Assembly (NCBI GenBank): GCA_020080175.1
Contig: JAGHQL010000028.1
Location: 62,001-126,000 of the forward strand
Origin: Glutinoglossum americanum
Taxonomy: Eukaryota; Ascomycota; Geoglossomycetes; Geoglossales; Geoglossaceae
Direction of reading: 5' to 3'
DNA length: 64,000 nucleotides
A program made the translations under genes and the position numbers. The notes beneath the pieces are model-generated. The model had not been told where the DNA came from. It was given only the letters and a program-made list of their open reading frames with translations, and searched no databases. Below, piece by piece: positions 31,596 to 42,497 of the stretch (position 1 is its first letter; every line of letters begins with the position of its first letter).

Positions 31596-33058
31596 TTAAT
31601 CTAGTAATGTCTTCCCATCTCCAGCCTTTAATTTTCCTTCGCCCTGCAGCCTCTTGACCTCTTCTGCGTATACAGACTTAACCTCCTTCGCGTCCTTTTT
31701 CCCGTTCAGTTTCCCTGCTAATGCAGCAAGCTCTTCATTATCGACCTTTGAAATCACAAGCTCGACGTCACTCAGTACACTGTCGATTACGCTTGCAGAC
31801 GCATCGCCGGCCCCACAAAAATAGTTGGAGTCCTTCACAGCACCCTTGAGTACCCGCTTGTTCTTCTTCACGGCATTCTTAGCAGCATCTTTAGCTTTTT
31901 TGCCTTCCGCCTTTTCGGCCTTGGCTCTCTCCTCAGCTTCCGCCCTAGCACGTGCCTCCTCTTCCTTAGCACGCACGGCGTCTTCGGCGGCCTTTTTGGC
32001 TTCCGCCTCCTTTTCTAAGCGGCGCCTATCTTTGTGTGCGCGCTCCTGTTGACGGAATTTCTTGATACGTTCGTCAAGAGCTAAGGCATCATCAACAAGG
32101 CGACGTAGACGCGCTGTATCTTCAGTCTTCTTTTTCTTCCTTGCGGCATTGTTCTTGCGCTCTACGTAGCGCTTCTGATCACGATTTTCGTTGTCGTCTG
32201 GAACGTCCTCATCTTGATACTCGAAGCTACGCCAGCTATCGAAATTGTACCAGAAATTGTAGAAATCCTCAACTTCTTCTTTAGTACTCTTGTCATCGCC
32301 GAGTATGGGTACAGGTTGGATCTTGGAGAAGCGCGCCTCGGCGGCGAAGACGGGCCGCCAGAGTTTATAGAAGTTACCTTTCTGGGTTTCTTTTTTGGAC
32401 GGAGGATCAACATCCGCAGCCTCGTCGACAGAGTCAAATTGCCGACGTTTGACGGGGTCAAGGAGGATCTCGGTTGCTTTTTGAATGCATTTAAAGAAAG
32501 AGTCATCCTCGGTGCTGCCAGCAGCAGCTTTTTTGTCTGGGTGGTGCTTGAGCACTTTCTTGCGGTGGGCGCGCTTGATCTGGTCTTCTGTAGCTTTGTA
32601 GCGGTATTTCGAGAGTCCAAGGACGGCGTAGTGATCTTGACCCTACGGTGAACCAAAAAATAGGTTAGATAGGCACTAGGCCTAGGCGTTCGGAGACATA
32701 CCTTCCAGTCCTTTGCATCTCGAGACAGGAGCATTGGGTCTTCAGGCTCGCTGATTTCGCCAGCATCATCGTCTTCAACCTTCTTCACCTTCTCCTGGGC
32801 CTGGATACGATCATCCTCTGAGAATGTGCGTTGGTGGCGTTTCTGTTGATTAATTTTTAGTGAATTTCTACTTCAATATAAACCACCAATGATTATATTC
32901 CGACATACTCTCCTTGCGTGAGCTAAAAAATGTGGCCCAACAGGTTCGATGTTGCGGCTGGTTGCGGTCGATATAGATGAAAACGGCCTAAAATCTTTCT
33001 CCCCTGTCCATCCCTCCGGAAGTATAGGCAGTGGTAATATCACCTGCGTAGAGGCCAT
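31596..33058 (-). CDS. ZUO1: Zuotin, ribosome-associated J-domain protein
   Basis: Zuotin is the J-protein half of the ribosome-associated complex with Ssz1 and stimulates the Hsp70 Ssb at the exit tunnel. Three exons, 32909-33058, 32702-32842 and 31596-32642, give 445 aa (yeast 433). The J domain has DHYAVLGLSKYRYKATEDQI and HHPDKK with the HPD tripeptide. The zuotin homology domain has DFYNFWYNFDSWRSFEYQDE and GNFYKLWRPVFAAEARFS. A long charged coiled coil (about residues 240-350, Ala/Glu/Lys/Arg-rich) binds rRNA and is followed by a small C-terminal helical bundle. It is divergent from MZM1, 266 bp apart. Both the introns and the start fit other fungal genes. Confidence 0.95.
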
Positions 33059-33324
33059 ATTGATGGCCCGAATATTTCAATATTTTAGGCTGAGTTCCGA
33101 GAGGTGGAGGTTCGTATCTTAAAGTGTGGACTTTTTTTTTTTTTTGGGCTGATGTTTAACGGCGACGCGTAAAGTTGCCGTGGCTGCTTTAACGTTTGTA
33201 TCTACACGAGATCAAATGCACTAAATAGATTTCGCGGAGAGAAGAGGGCCCTGTGACGTCTGATCTCCAAGAATTGATATTGTCCACATTTCCTGACCCT
33301 CTTGGGAGCACTCGTCCGCATCCC
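33059..33324. promoter_or_regulatory. Shared divergent promoter (ZUO1 / MZM1)
   Basis: 266 bp between two start codons. An uninterrupted T-run of about 16 (A on the other strand) lies at 33130-33146, a common nucleosome-excluding feature of fungal promoters. No TATA box stands out. Confidence 0.5.
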
Positions 33325-33773
33325 ATGGCCCTAGCAGCCTACCGCCACCTTCTACGTTCTACCCGTATTGCTTTTCGAGGTAACTCTAAACCAACCAAAC
33401 TTCTACGGCTTCACTAATAAAGTACTTAAAGATGACTCTCGGCTCCTAACCGCGGCGCACGACTCTGCACGCCGGGCTTTCGAGAACAGTCGGCTTCTCC
33501 CACCTAACGGTACAGAAGCTCTTGGTGGCATCGCCCACGCGGAAGAGGTGGCGCGGGTTCTACGGCATAATGTTGTCCAAGGCGTCCGGCAAGATGGAGA
33601 GAGTACGGGGAGATATAGTGAGCTAAACCGGCTCGTTGGCGGCTTGAAAGTACTGACGGTGCGGTGTAGAGCTGAGGATCCACGAGGATATTGAGAGGGG
33701 GGATAATGAGAGTATCAAGATGGGGCTTGGGGGAAGAGCCCCGGTGCCGGGCCAATGCTGTGGTTCGCGATAG
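33325..33773 (+). CDS. MZM1: Mzm1/LYRM7, complex III Rieske-protein assembly factor
   Basis: Mzm1 is a mitochondrial matrix LYR-motif chaperone that stabilises the Rieske Fe-S protein before insertion into complex III. Three exons, 33325-33379, 33432-33617 and 33670-33773, give 114 aa. The N-terminus MALAAYRHLLRSTRIAF has the LYR-type helix (AYRHLLR). Further residues are DDSRLLTAAHDSARRAF, VARVLRHNVVQGVRQDGE, and in the last exon KLRIHEDIERGDNESIK, matching the family's C-terminus. Without the short last intron (33618-33669, with branch site TACTGAC) the C-terminal motif is out of frame. The 3' end is only 144 bp from the SLT11 stop codon (convergent). Confidence 0.92.
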
Positions 33774-33917
33774 TGCTCTTGAAAATTTTTTGGATTTACT
33801 AGCTCATAGATTGTACGGTAGGATTGTATGACTATACTGCAATACACTACATGTAGTTCGGGATAGTGGTCCATACAGTGTGAGTAATCGGGAGTGGAAG
33901 AAAACTTGTCACTGCCG

Positions 33918-35069
33918 TCAATTGCCCGATTGACTGGCATATTTCACTTCGCTCGCCCCCGGCGGAGGTGCAATGGCCGTTAAATCGCTGGCCTCTTCTT
34001 CCGCACTAGCCTCCAACGCACCTGCCCCCGCGACCGACGAGTACTGAGCTGCGGCAACAGCAGCTCTGCCCTCCTTGCCAGTTTCAATCCTCTCGTTCCG
34101 TTCCATATTCCCAATTGGCCTAGGTCTACCCCATTGAATCCGCAAAGGACACCCGGCAATGACAGCTTTTCCTTGACAGCTTTCGGCGGCTGCTTCTGCA
34201 CCAGCACGTGTGGCGAAATTAATAAATGCGCAGTGAGAGCGATGTGAGCAAACCACCGAACGGAGCGTCCCAAATGGGGAGAAGAATGTTTTGAGTGCAT
34301 GTTCAGGTAGATCATCTTCGACGCCCGTTAAAAATAGAGACGTAATAGACTGGTCATCGGGGGGCAGGATATCCTGGGGCCCAGGTGGGAGCTGTGCCTG
34401 ACCAGGAAATACTCCTCGGCCACCCCGTGCACCCCCACGGCCACCTCTCATGCCACCTCGAGCTCCGGGTCCTCCCCCTCTACCTCTGGATTCACGGGTG
34501 CGGATAGGCCCAGGCCCAAGTCGCTTCTGCCCATCACCGCCCCCATCGACTGAATCCCCTTGTCTGCCTCCGCCATCACTGGGGCCAGTCCTTCGTTGTC
34601 TCTTGTAATAAGGCTCGCTATTCGCTAATCGCCTTAACAGCTCCCTCGCCTTCTCATCTGTCTTCTCGTACTCCTCTACATCCCCTCTCCCTTCCTCAAT
34701 TTCTTTCTCATGCTCTTGTGCATAGTACTCCCTATTTATGGAACTCCCTGGCCCAGGAGCCACCAGCTTTAGTGCAGCATCCCTCACGACAATAGGCAGA
34801 CCGAAGGAGAGATCTAGCATGCAGCACTGACAACAGTTCTTCAGCCTTGCACAAGTGAGACAGATGTTGGTGCGCTTCGAGCGGGCAGTCCGGTCGGCCT
34901 TCCACTGGAACACGGTAAATGGACGGGTGCAGATTTTACACTCCGCGCCTGAATCGGTTTTGAGCATTTGAACATACGGGTTGTCCGGGAGACAGTTTTC
35001 GCATACTGAAGGAAAATCTGTAGACTCCCAGCCTGAGCGATTAAGATCTTGTTTGATCTGTGGTGGCAT
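33918..35069 (-). CDS. SLT11: Pre-mRNA splicing factor Slt11/Ecm2 (RBM22-like)
   Basis: Slt11 acts with Cwc2 in the Prp19-associated complex and contacts U6 and U2 snRNA in the activated spliceosome. It is an intronless frame of 383 aa from the ATG at 35069 (MPPQIKQDLNRSGWESTDFP). The N-terminal zinc module has CENC, CKIC, CLTC and NCCQCC pairs (residues 23-80). A Glu/Arg-rich linker is followed by a Gly/Arg-rich tract (about 190-240: GRGGGPGARGGMRGG), then one RRM with SLFLTGVEDDLPEHALKTFF and HCAFINFATRAGAEAAA, ending with PLRIQWGRPR. It opens divergently from ERG6. The frame is open another 37 codons upstream, but the conserved N-terminus points to this ATG. Confidence 0.94.
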   Translation of the reverse strand: MPPQIKQDLNRSGWESTDFPSVCENCLPDNPYVQMLKTDSGAECKICTRPFTVFQWKADRTARSKRTNICLTCARLKNCCQCCMLDLSFGLPIVVRDAALKLVAPGPGSSINREYYAQEHEKEIEEGRGDVEEYEKTDEKARELLRRLANSEPYYKRQRRTGPSDGGGRQGDSVDGGGDGQKRLGPGPIRTRESRGRGGGPGARGGMRGGRGGARGGRGVFPGQAQLPPGPQDILPPDDQSITSLFLTGVEDDLPEHALKTFFSPFGTLRSVVCSHRSHCAFINFATRAGAEAAAESCQGKAVIAGCPLRIQWGRPRPIGNMERNERIETGKEGRAAVAAAQYSSVAGAGALEASAEEEASDLTAIAPPPGASEVKYASQSGN

Positions 35070-35422
35070 TGTGAAGTAAGGTAATGAGTGTAGAGGAGAG
35101 CTGTATGTAGCGACCATATGTAGACCGGATAGGCTGAATAATGTGGTGTTGAGGCTCCAGCTTAGTACTATGGGTGGCAAGTGGTGGCGCAGCCGAACGA
35201 TGCAAGGACCTTACCGCATGTATGCTAGTGGCTAAATAAAATAAACAAGTAATTATATGTGGTACGAACTCCTGAGATTATTCGTCTTCCCCCTGTACGT
35301 TACAAAGTTCGACTCCAAAGTTCTTTCGCCGATTCCCCTAGGTCTTTTACTCTCTTACTTTCTTACTTTACCGTTCACTCGTCGTTAACGTTTCGTCCGT
35401 TTTAATTGAATCCATATTCACA
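35070..35422. promoter_or_regulatory. Divergent promoter (SLT11 / ERG6)
   Basis: 353 bp between two start codons. Pyrimidine-rich segments (35335-35370, CTTTTACTCTCTTACTTTC) lie just upstream of the ERG6 ATG, as in many highly expressed fungal genes. No sterol-response motif could be asserted. Confidence 0.45.
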
Positions 35423-36771
35423 ATGGCTCCTTCAAGACTTGAGAACGAAGATCATTCCCGTGATGCAGCATTCAACAAAGCTATGCACGGCAAGTCTGCT
35501 GCTGAGAAGGCGGGTTTCCTGGCAATGTTGAGCAAAGATACGAGTGCGCAAAAGGCTGCTGTGGACGAGTATTTCAAGCATTGGGACAATAAAGGGGCAG
35601 ATGTTGAGACCGACAATGACCGCGAGGTTTGGATGCTCTGTGGAAAACCTAGATTGCATTTACTAAAACATCTTGGGTTATAGGAGAGAAGAGCAGAATA
35701 TGCTACCTTGACAAGACAGTATGTATTTTAAAAAATTTTTTTCCTTTTATCAAGTCCAATTCAGATGATGTTGTAGACCATGCTAAGTCGTCCGCCTTGT
35801 TAGCTATTACAACCTCGCAACCGACCTATATGAGAATGGATGGGCACAGTCCTTTCATTTCTGTCGTTTCAATAAAGGAGAACCTTTTCTTCAAGCACTT
35901 GCTCGACATGAGCACTATTTAGCACACATGATGACTCTACGTGATGGTATGTCGGTATTGGATGTTGGGTGCGGAGTTGGCGGTCCGGCTAGGGAAATCG
36001 CAAAGTTCGCGGGTGTCAACATTACAGGATTGAATAACAATGACTATCAAATCGAACGTGCAACCCGCTATGCCCAGATGGACGGCTTGGGCGATAGGCT
36101 AAAGTTTGTCAAGGGTGATTTCATGGTATCTGGCATTTCTCTTATTGCTCAAGATCATTTCCGGCAGAGAAGAGCTAACGGTTTCCTAATTTTAGCAAAT
36201 GTCTTTCCCTGATAAAAACTTCGACGCTGTATATGCAATTGAAGCCACCGTCCACGCACCTGATCTTGTGGGTGTGTACTCTGAGATCTTTAGGGTCTTG
36301 AAGCCGGGTGGTGTTTTCGGTGTCTACGAGTGGCTCATGACTGACAAGTACGATAACTCAAATCCACGTCACAAGGAAATCCGCCTCGGCATTGAACAAG
36401 GTGATGGTATCTCGAATATGGTCAAGATTTCCGAAGGCATTGCTGCCATCAAGGCTGCGGGATTTGAACTAGAGTTTCATGAAGACTTAGCTGAGAGGCC
36501 AGACCCTTCACCCTGGTATTACCCACTGGATGGTGACTTCAGACATATGGGCAGCATTTGGGACTTCCTCACGATTTTACGGATGACAAAGTTCGGGAGA
36601 AGCGTCATCCATAGACTTGTTGGTGGTCTGGAAATGGTAGGCATTGCACCCACGGGGACCCAGAAGACGGCGGATAGCTTGGCGGTAGCTGCAGACTGCC
36701 TGGTTGCTGGCGGGAAAGAGGGTCTGTTTACGCCAATGTACTTGATGATCGCCCGAAAGCCGAAGGTTTAG
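35423..36771 (+). CDS. ERG6: Sterol 24-C-methyltransferase
   Basis: Erg6 uses S-adenosylmethionine to methylate C24 of the sterol side chain in ergosterol synthesis at the ER and lipid droplets. Four exons, 35423-35626, 35684-35718, 35804-36125 and 36196-36771, give 378 aa, the usual length. Motifs: the Tyr-rich [17 protein letters not shown] site [29 protein letters not shown], and [12 protein letters not shown] for the sterol side, then EWLMTDKYD. The C-terminal sterol MT domain ends [20 protein letters not shown]. Exon 2 is only 35 nt and encodes [11 protein letters not shown]. The gene lies in a normal euchromatic setting, 499 bp ahead of PDB1 on the same strand. Confidence 0.97.
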
Positions 36772-37270
36772 GGCAGCATTTGCAAAGATCGGCGGATGGT
36801 GACTGAATGCCATCTCCTTATTGATGCTAGGCATGGTGGAGGTCCTTTTCCCTGTCTAAATTTAGTCGGTCTCGAGCTGGTGGTGATCTTTAACGTCGTG
36901 TCTTAGCTTGGAGAGCTGGAATGGAAGGGGTGGATGTAATGTTTCATGCATTGGTGTTTCGCTTTCGTTTTTGTTTTCCTGCGCACAGGTTTACATACTG
37001 GGGTAATTAGATACATGGTCGACATAGCAAATACAAAATCTTTTGTAATCGATTCAGACCCGACCCAAAGAGGGAGAGTGGCCATTCACCTCACGAAAAA
37101 AATTATTGGGGTAAGACACTCGGCTCAACCTTTCAGTTTAGTCTTAGCGCGTCGCCCGCTCCCGCCTAAATGCATTATCCCTAGCCAAAACTTCTTAACC
37201 CAACAATATCCCTACCCAGGAACCATCTTGTTCTCGACTTTATTTCTTCACAATTATCCTCACTACCACC
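36772..37270. other. Intergenic between ERG6 and PDB1
   Basis: 499 bp containing the ERG6 3' region and the PDB1 promoter. No gene or RNA was recognised. Confidence 0.6.
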
Positions 37271-38755
37271 ATGTCAGCTGCACGACTTCTTTTCCGTCCG
37301 CGGAATTCGCGGATACTTTCGTCGAAGCCAATTGCTTCCGCCAGATTTCAACCAGCATTCGTGCCATTAGCGAGGAAGCAGCAGCGCAGAGGATACGCAG
37401 ACGTGAATGGAGTGAAGGAGGTGGCTGTACGGGATGCCTTAAATGAGGCTCTGGCTGAAGAGCTTGAGCAAAATGATAAGGTGTTCATCATGGGCGAGGA
37501 AGTCGCCCAGTATAACGGAGCGTGAGTCCTACCTACATGGCGTTCTTTTGCGGACCGAGACGGGTTAGGTTGTTGGACCTCGACTTATTGGATGTTTTGC
37601 GGGATATTTAGTTACAAAGTTACAAAAGGACTCTGGGATCGGTTTGGAGATAAGAGAGTTATCGATAGCCCTATCACGGAGAGCGGTTTCTGCGGCCTTA
37701 CTGTCGGAGCTGCACTTGCTGGCCTCCATCCGGTGGTGAGTGGAACCAGCCACATCAATCGAGGCACGTGCCTATACTCACAATCAGAGGACATAACAGT
37801 GTGAATTTATGACTTTCAACTTCGCTATGCAGGCTATAGACCAAATAATTAACTCCGCTGCCAAAACGCATTATATGTCTGGTGGCACTCAGCCATGCAA
37901 CATCACCTTCCGTGGACCCAATGGCTTTGCAGCCGGTGTTGCTGCACAGCACTCCCAAGACTATACGAGCTGGTATGGCAGTATCCCCGGCTTGAAGGTT
38001 GTGTCTCCGTGGAGTTCGGAGGATGCGAAGGGGTTGTTGAAGGCGGCCATCAGAGATCCCAACCCTGTGGTCGTGTTAGAGAATGAGTAGGTGTTTGTTG
38101 GTTGCTACATCTACCAATCTGGAAGCTAATTAGTGCACGAAGACTTTTATACGGACAGACATTCCCCATGAGCGCCGAAGCGCAGAGAGACGACTTTGTC
38201 CTTCCGGTATGCATAGACTAGCACACACACCCTTTCCCCACCACCTCATTGTACTAATTCCCGCTCCCATTTATAGTTTGGCAAGGCGAAAATTGAGCGC
38301 CCCGGCAAAGACCTCACAATTGTAACCCTATCCCGTTGTGTCGGGCAGTCCCTGGTTGCTGCGGAGAAGCTTCACAAGAACTACGGTGTCGAGGCTGAGG
38401 TAATCAATCTACGCTCAATCAAGCCCATGGACGTCGAGGCCATCATCAAGAGCACAAAGAAAACAGGCCATTTGCTGGTTGTCGAATCTGGATTCCCTGC
38501 CTTCGGCGTCGCTTCGGAGATCATGGCCTTGGCTATGGAGTACGCATTCGACTATCTGCGAGCTCCAGCCGCAAGAATTACAGGTGCAGAGGTGCCCACA
38601 CCATACGGTAAATCACCCCTTTCTACATCTTGCCGCCTACCGAGTTGTATCTTGACTAAATCACCTTTCACTTTTTAGCTCAAAAACTCGAGGATATGTC
38701 CTTCCCGAACGAAGACCTGATCGTTCAATACGCAGCAAAGTTATTGCGGGTATAG
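37271..38755 (+). CDS. PDB1: Pyruvate dehydrogenase E1 component subunit beta, mitochondrial
   Basis: PDH E1 beta forms the thiamine-diphosphate-dependent decarboxylase with E1 alpha in the mitochondrial matrix. Six exons, 37271-37521, 37612-37735, 37800-38086, 38143-38206, 38277-38607 and 38679-38755, give 377 aa. The first about 40 residues are an Arg/Ser/Ala presequence ([19 protein letters not shown]). Core motifs: [75 protein letters not shown], then the transketolase C domain ([34 protein letters not shown]). The last two exons carry the conserved C-terminus and close exactly in phase. Confidence 0.96.
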
Positions 38756-40008
38756 TAGGTGTAATTTGGAACCTAGCTTTGGAGAAGGGGGTTGCTGGGA
38801 TCCACTTTTTCTTTTTTTCTTTTTTAGCTGTGGTGAAAGGGGTGGCTTATAGAACTGAGAACATTTCTACTTTCTGCACACTAAAAGAGAGCAAAAACCC
38901 TATCGATGTATTTCTAAAGAAATTTAGTTGGTTTTCCTTTGTTTCGCTCTCGTTCAGGCTGCACAGTTTTCTGTTTTTTTAGCTGGTAGAAGAAAAAGTT
39001 CAATGAGTTTTCTTCACTTCCACAGTAGTATCCATTTTCTTAATGTACTCGAAGGATTGGAACTTGCCAGACGGATGGTGATCCTCCATGGGAGGGACGA
39101 GTCGGGATCAACACCCACAACACTTTGAGAGATCCTGTTTGTTCTTCATTTGCTTTTTCTCTTTTCAAATTTACCTTTCGAGGCAATCTCGAAGGATGGC
39201 CAGAAAAGCCCCCCTAATAACATGATTATCCAGACTTAAAAAGAAAAAACCAAAATTCAGATCCCCTTCCGCTGGAAGAAGACGCGAGGATAGAAGAACT
39301 CCGATGGCCCAACCGCTGTCAATGGGAAAGAAGAAAATAATTTGATATTTCGCCTGCCCAATGTGTTAAGCAATTGAGAAACAACGTACCGCCGGTGATA
39401 TATAGTAAAAGAAAAACTAAGGCACAATCTTTTCCTCAAATAACATACACCATGACCTTTTCGAGTACCACAAGAAATGCTTACTAAAAATTATCAAAGT
39501 CACAAAATGCGTAAGAAAATATCACCGGCATCCCTCCAAGGGGCCACCGTATTGCGTCGTGACGAATTATGCTCTGAAGGAAGCCCGACGACCACTGTAC
39601 GGAGCCCCCTGAGAATCACTGTTGTATCATAGCACAATATTTGGGAGGGGACCCCCATGACCATAGCGGCCTAATTGATAGTCGCAATAAGTTGCAAGAA
39701 TGAAGAGATGGAATACACTTGGAAGGCAGCCGGGGTATTCTAGCAAACTTTCCCCGTGATGCCCGAGTTAAACAAGGCGGAAAATTCGTTAGTACTTGAG
39801 AAAAGTTACCCCCCAAGATAATAAAAAACAAAGACACCAAGGTCCACATTTTAACGTTTAACACTTTCGCCTATCCTTTTGCCAAAAAGGAAAAAAAAAG
39901 GGTATAGAAAAAGGTTAGATTAAGGTACGCTGCCGGCGAGGGAAGATTATCGGGATATCGGACTAAGGAAAAATAGGTAACGTTATAAAAAGGGAAAGCG
40001 GATATTAG
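38756..40008. other. Long intergenic, no gene seen
   Basis: 1.25 kb between the convergent ends of PDB1 and the 2EXR gene. T-rich stretches at 38808-38826 and 38938-38985 presumably belong to the PDB1 3' region. Nothing else was recognised. Confidence 0.55.
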
Positions 40009-41451
40009 CTAATAATACGACGCTGTTCCGGATCCGCCAGGGCCCTGGAATGGAAGGCTCGCTATTGACTTCTGGGTGAGGAGGGAGTTCACGGATTGAC
40101 CTGCCTTGGCTTCCTGCGATTCTTTGTTCACGCCGAAGGCTCTTTGAGCAGGCCGCCCATCGTCGTGGTCGTCGCCCAGGTCGTCGAACATAATCGGATG
40201 CCACCATCCGCTCGTCGCATCCAAACCAATGCTCCTCAGCCGCGCAACAGCAGCATCCATGTTGTCCTTCCCGAACCCCCTTCCTCTGGCTGGAATACCT
40301 CCGCCGGGCCATCCCGTTGGTCGAGTCCGCCAGTCCGATCTCAGAACCACATCTGCAAGCTTCGGCAGCACGGGCTTCTGCGCCACGAGCTTCTGTGCCG
40401 CATCGTCCGGCGGGAAGTGATAGTCACACGAGATCTGCAGGCTGCGAAGTGTGTGAGGTAATGTGTCAAGCGTCAGAACATCTAAACCTGGCCAGCCAAG
40501 CTCGACGTGTCTAATAGATGTATTAGCAAGACTGAAGAGCCTTGCAAGGGCCGCCCTGCCACCCGCAGAGGGAAGGAAGTCGAGAGATATCTTCAGTGAC
40601 CTCAGAGATGAGCCATGGGTTTGTGCCAGAGCATCGATGATCTCCTCGCAGAAGAACACACCGGATGTCTTGCACGGGTCACGAATCTCGCAGATGGTGA
40701 AGGCTTTGAGCGGACCGATTCCGAGCAGCAGCTCCGGTGTGACAGATTTCTCGTGACTCACACCCAAGCCCGTGTAGGCTAGAGATAATGCGGGTCTGGG
40801 GATGTCTGGAGGAGGCCCAAACACCTCTAGCTCCTCGAGATGCTTTAAGCTCTGGAATATTATAAGGGTCGCTGTTGGCGAGCTAGTTGAGAAGCCTGTG
40901 AAGCGGAGGCTGCGAAGGAAACGCATCTGAAGGAGGAAGTCCAGAGGCATCCAATTTATGAATAAGGTAAGGCATCGGAGTTCGGGGTAGCGGTCAGCTA
41001 ACCACGGGAAGAAGAGGAGGTAATAGTCGTAGGTGAAGCGGGTACCGAGAAAGGGTACGCTCTTGTAGATGATGAACCGCTGCACGTTCGGCAGCAGTCT
41101 CAGGGCGTTCTGTAGGCTGGGGAGGTCTTTACCGTAGAAGAGGTCGGGGCTGTGGAGCGGATAGTGATTCGGCCGCGACAAAGTGTTGTATCGAAAGGAG
41201 AGGAGGTTGAGACTGACAGACGTCACCAGCTCGAGACAGTCGGGTTCAACCGTCTGGATCCAATGGTAGAGATCATCGTGGGTGCGAAACTTCAGCGGCT
41301 TCTTAAAGAGCACCGGGAGAGCCTCGTTGTAGATATCGCGACAAACGCGGAGTATCTGAAGGTCTCTGCACGGCTTTGCCAGGAGAACCTCCTTGTACAC
41401 CAACAGCCGAAGCTCGATGGGTAGAGAGAAGAATAGAGATTTCTGAGCCAT
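40009..41451 (-). CDS. 2EXR/F-box-like leucine-rich fungal protein, function unknown
   Basis: An intronless frame of 480 aa from the ATG at 41451 (MAQKSLFFSLPIELRLLVYK). This start is chosen because the 2EXR-type helix begins directly; the frame is open to 41517. The N-terminal half has FFSLPIELRLLVYKEVLL, then LQILRVCRDIYNEALPVLF, the pattern of the fungal 2EXR/F-box-like domain. A long region of irregular leucine-rich elements follows (LRCLTLFINWMPLDFLL, LRSLRFTGFS, LRSLKISLDFLPSAG, LRSLQISCDYHFPP), consistent with an LRR-like solenoid. The C-terminal 100 residues look disordered. Proteins of this kind are abundant in Eurotiomycetes and vary widely. A link to ubiquitin ligation is only a guess. 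Confidence 0.75.
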   Translation of the reverse strand: MAQKSLFFSLPIELRLLVYKEVLLAKPCRDLQILRVCRDIYNEALPVLFKKPLKFRTHDDLYHWIQTVEPDCLELVTSVSLNLLSFRYNTLSRPNHYPLHSPDLFYGKDLPSLQNALRLLPNVQRFIIYKSVPFLGTRFTYDYYLLFFPWLADRYPELRCLTLFINWMPLDFLLQMRFLRSLRFTGFSTSSPTATLIIFQSLKHLEELEVFGPPPDIPRPALSLAYTGLGVSHEKSVTPELLLGIGPLKAFTICEIRDPCKTSGVFFCEEIIDALAQTHGSSLRSLKISLDFLPSAGGRAALARLFSLANTSIRHVELGWPGLDVLTLDTLPHTLRSLQISCDYHFPPDDAAQKLVAQKPVLPKLADVVLRSDWRTRPTGWPGGGIPARGRGFGKDNMDAAVARLRSIGLDATSGWWHPIMFDDLGDDHDDGRPAQRAFGVNKESQEAKAGQSVNSLLTQKSIASLPFQGPGGSGTASYY

Positions 41452-42497
41452 AGTATGGCCGTAGAGCCTCTGCCCAAAGTCTCTGCCCGAGTGCGTTTGT
41501 CTCTCGTTCTCCCACAATCTTGATCCACCTCAGCCAGCCAGCCGAAGAGCGGGCGGCAGTCGCGCCTTATGGATTGTAGAGATACAGTTGCTTACGGAAG
41601 GTCTAAATTTGAAGCTGAAGTATGCGAGGGATCGGACTCCGATCGATCCTATGCCCGTTGGACATGAGTGTATAGAGTATCGAGTACACGCAGCATAAGA
41701 CTGGGCGAGATCACACCACACAATACGTCAAGAGGCAGGCAAGTGCAAGCGAGTGTTTGGCTCGTGCTTGGAACTTTTTTTTTTTTTATCGATAACGGAC
41801 CATCCTGGGCGCCTTTAAGAATGTCTACCATAGTAAGGATGATACTTGCAGTGCTGGCCAGCGCGGAGTGCGGAAGAGAAGACTAGCGGTTCGCGGTTCG
41901 AGAGAGTGGCTTGGCCGAGTGTCTGGACTTTCAGGCCGAGGCCCCGTCCTGAGAGCCTCGCCTCGCCGCGCTGAGCATCGATCCACGTTCCATTGATGCG
42001 ATCTGGTGCGTTGATTGGTAGGAAGCTAGAATGGTGATGCATGTTCTTTCGCCCCTTATGGGCCCTCGATAAACTTTGCACCGGTCTGCTACGAACCACG
42101 GACCATCTTACACCGAATCTGCTCTCCGTACCATGGAGCTCAGCTCCCTGTCTGCTAGCATCTTTCAGGGAGCGTTAGGATTGCAGTTTCTGAGTTGCCT
42201 AGGAGGAACACTAGACGCTCGGCGCAAACACCCTCGGTCATGTCAGCTCGACTGCGACTAAGAAGCGTATAGGAACACGCGATGACATGGATTTGACCTT
42301 CTTGTTTCGCTTCCGGGTGGGCAATTCATGCATCGGGGGTTCGCCGGGCTGAATGCCGACATGTGACTCTGAAGAACATCCTTGAACACAGAGTCGCCCC
42401 GAGTCCGGAGAAATGTAGCTACACTATGGAAATTTCCCCTTTCGGAATGTCGCTTTGTTCCCACTTCCAACAAATTGAAAAATCAGCCGACCATCTC
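41452..42497. other. Intergenic, no gene seen
   Basis: 1.05 kb upstream of the 2EXR gene and downstream of NSE1 (both on the minus strand). A T-run at 41776-41788 is the only simple feature. Short overlapping frames on both strands are not convincing. Confidence 0.55.
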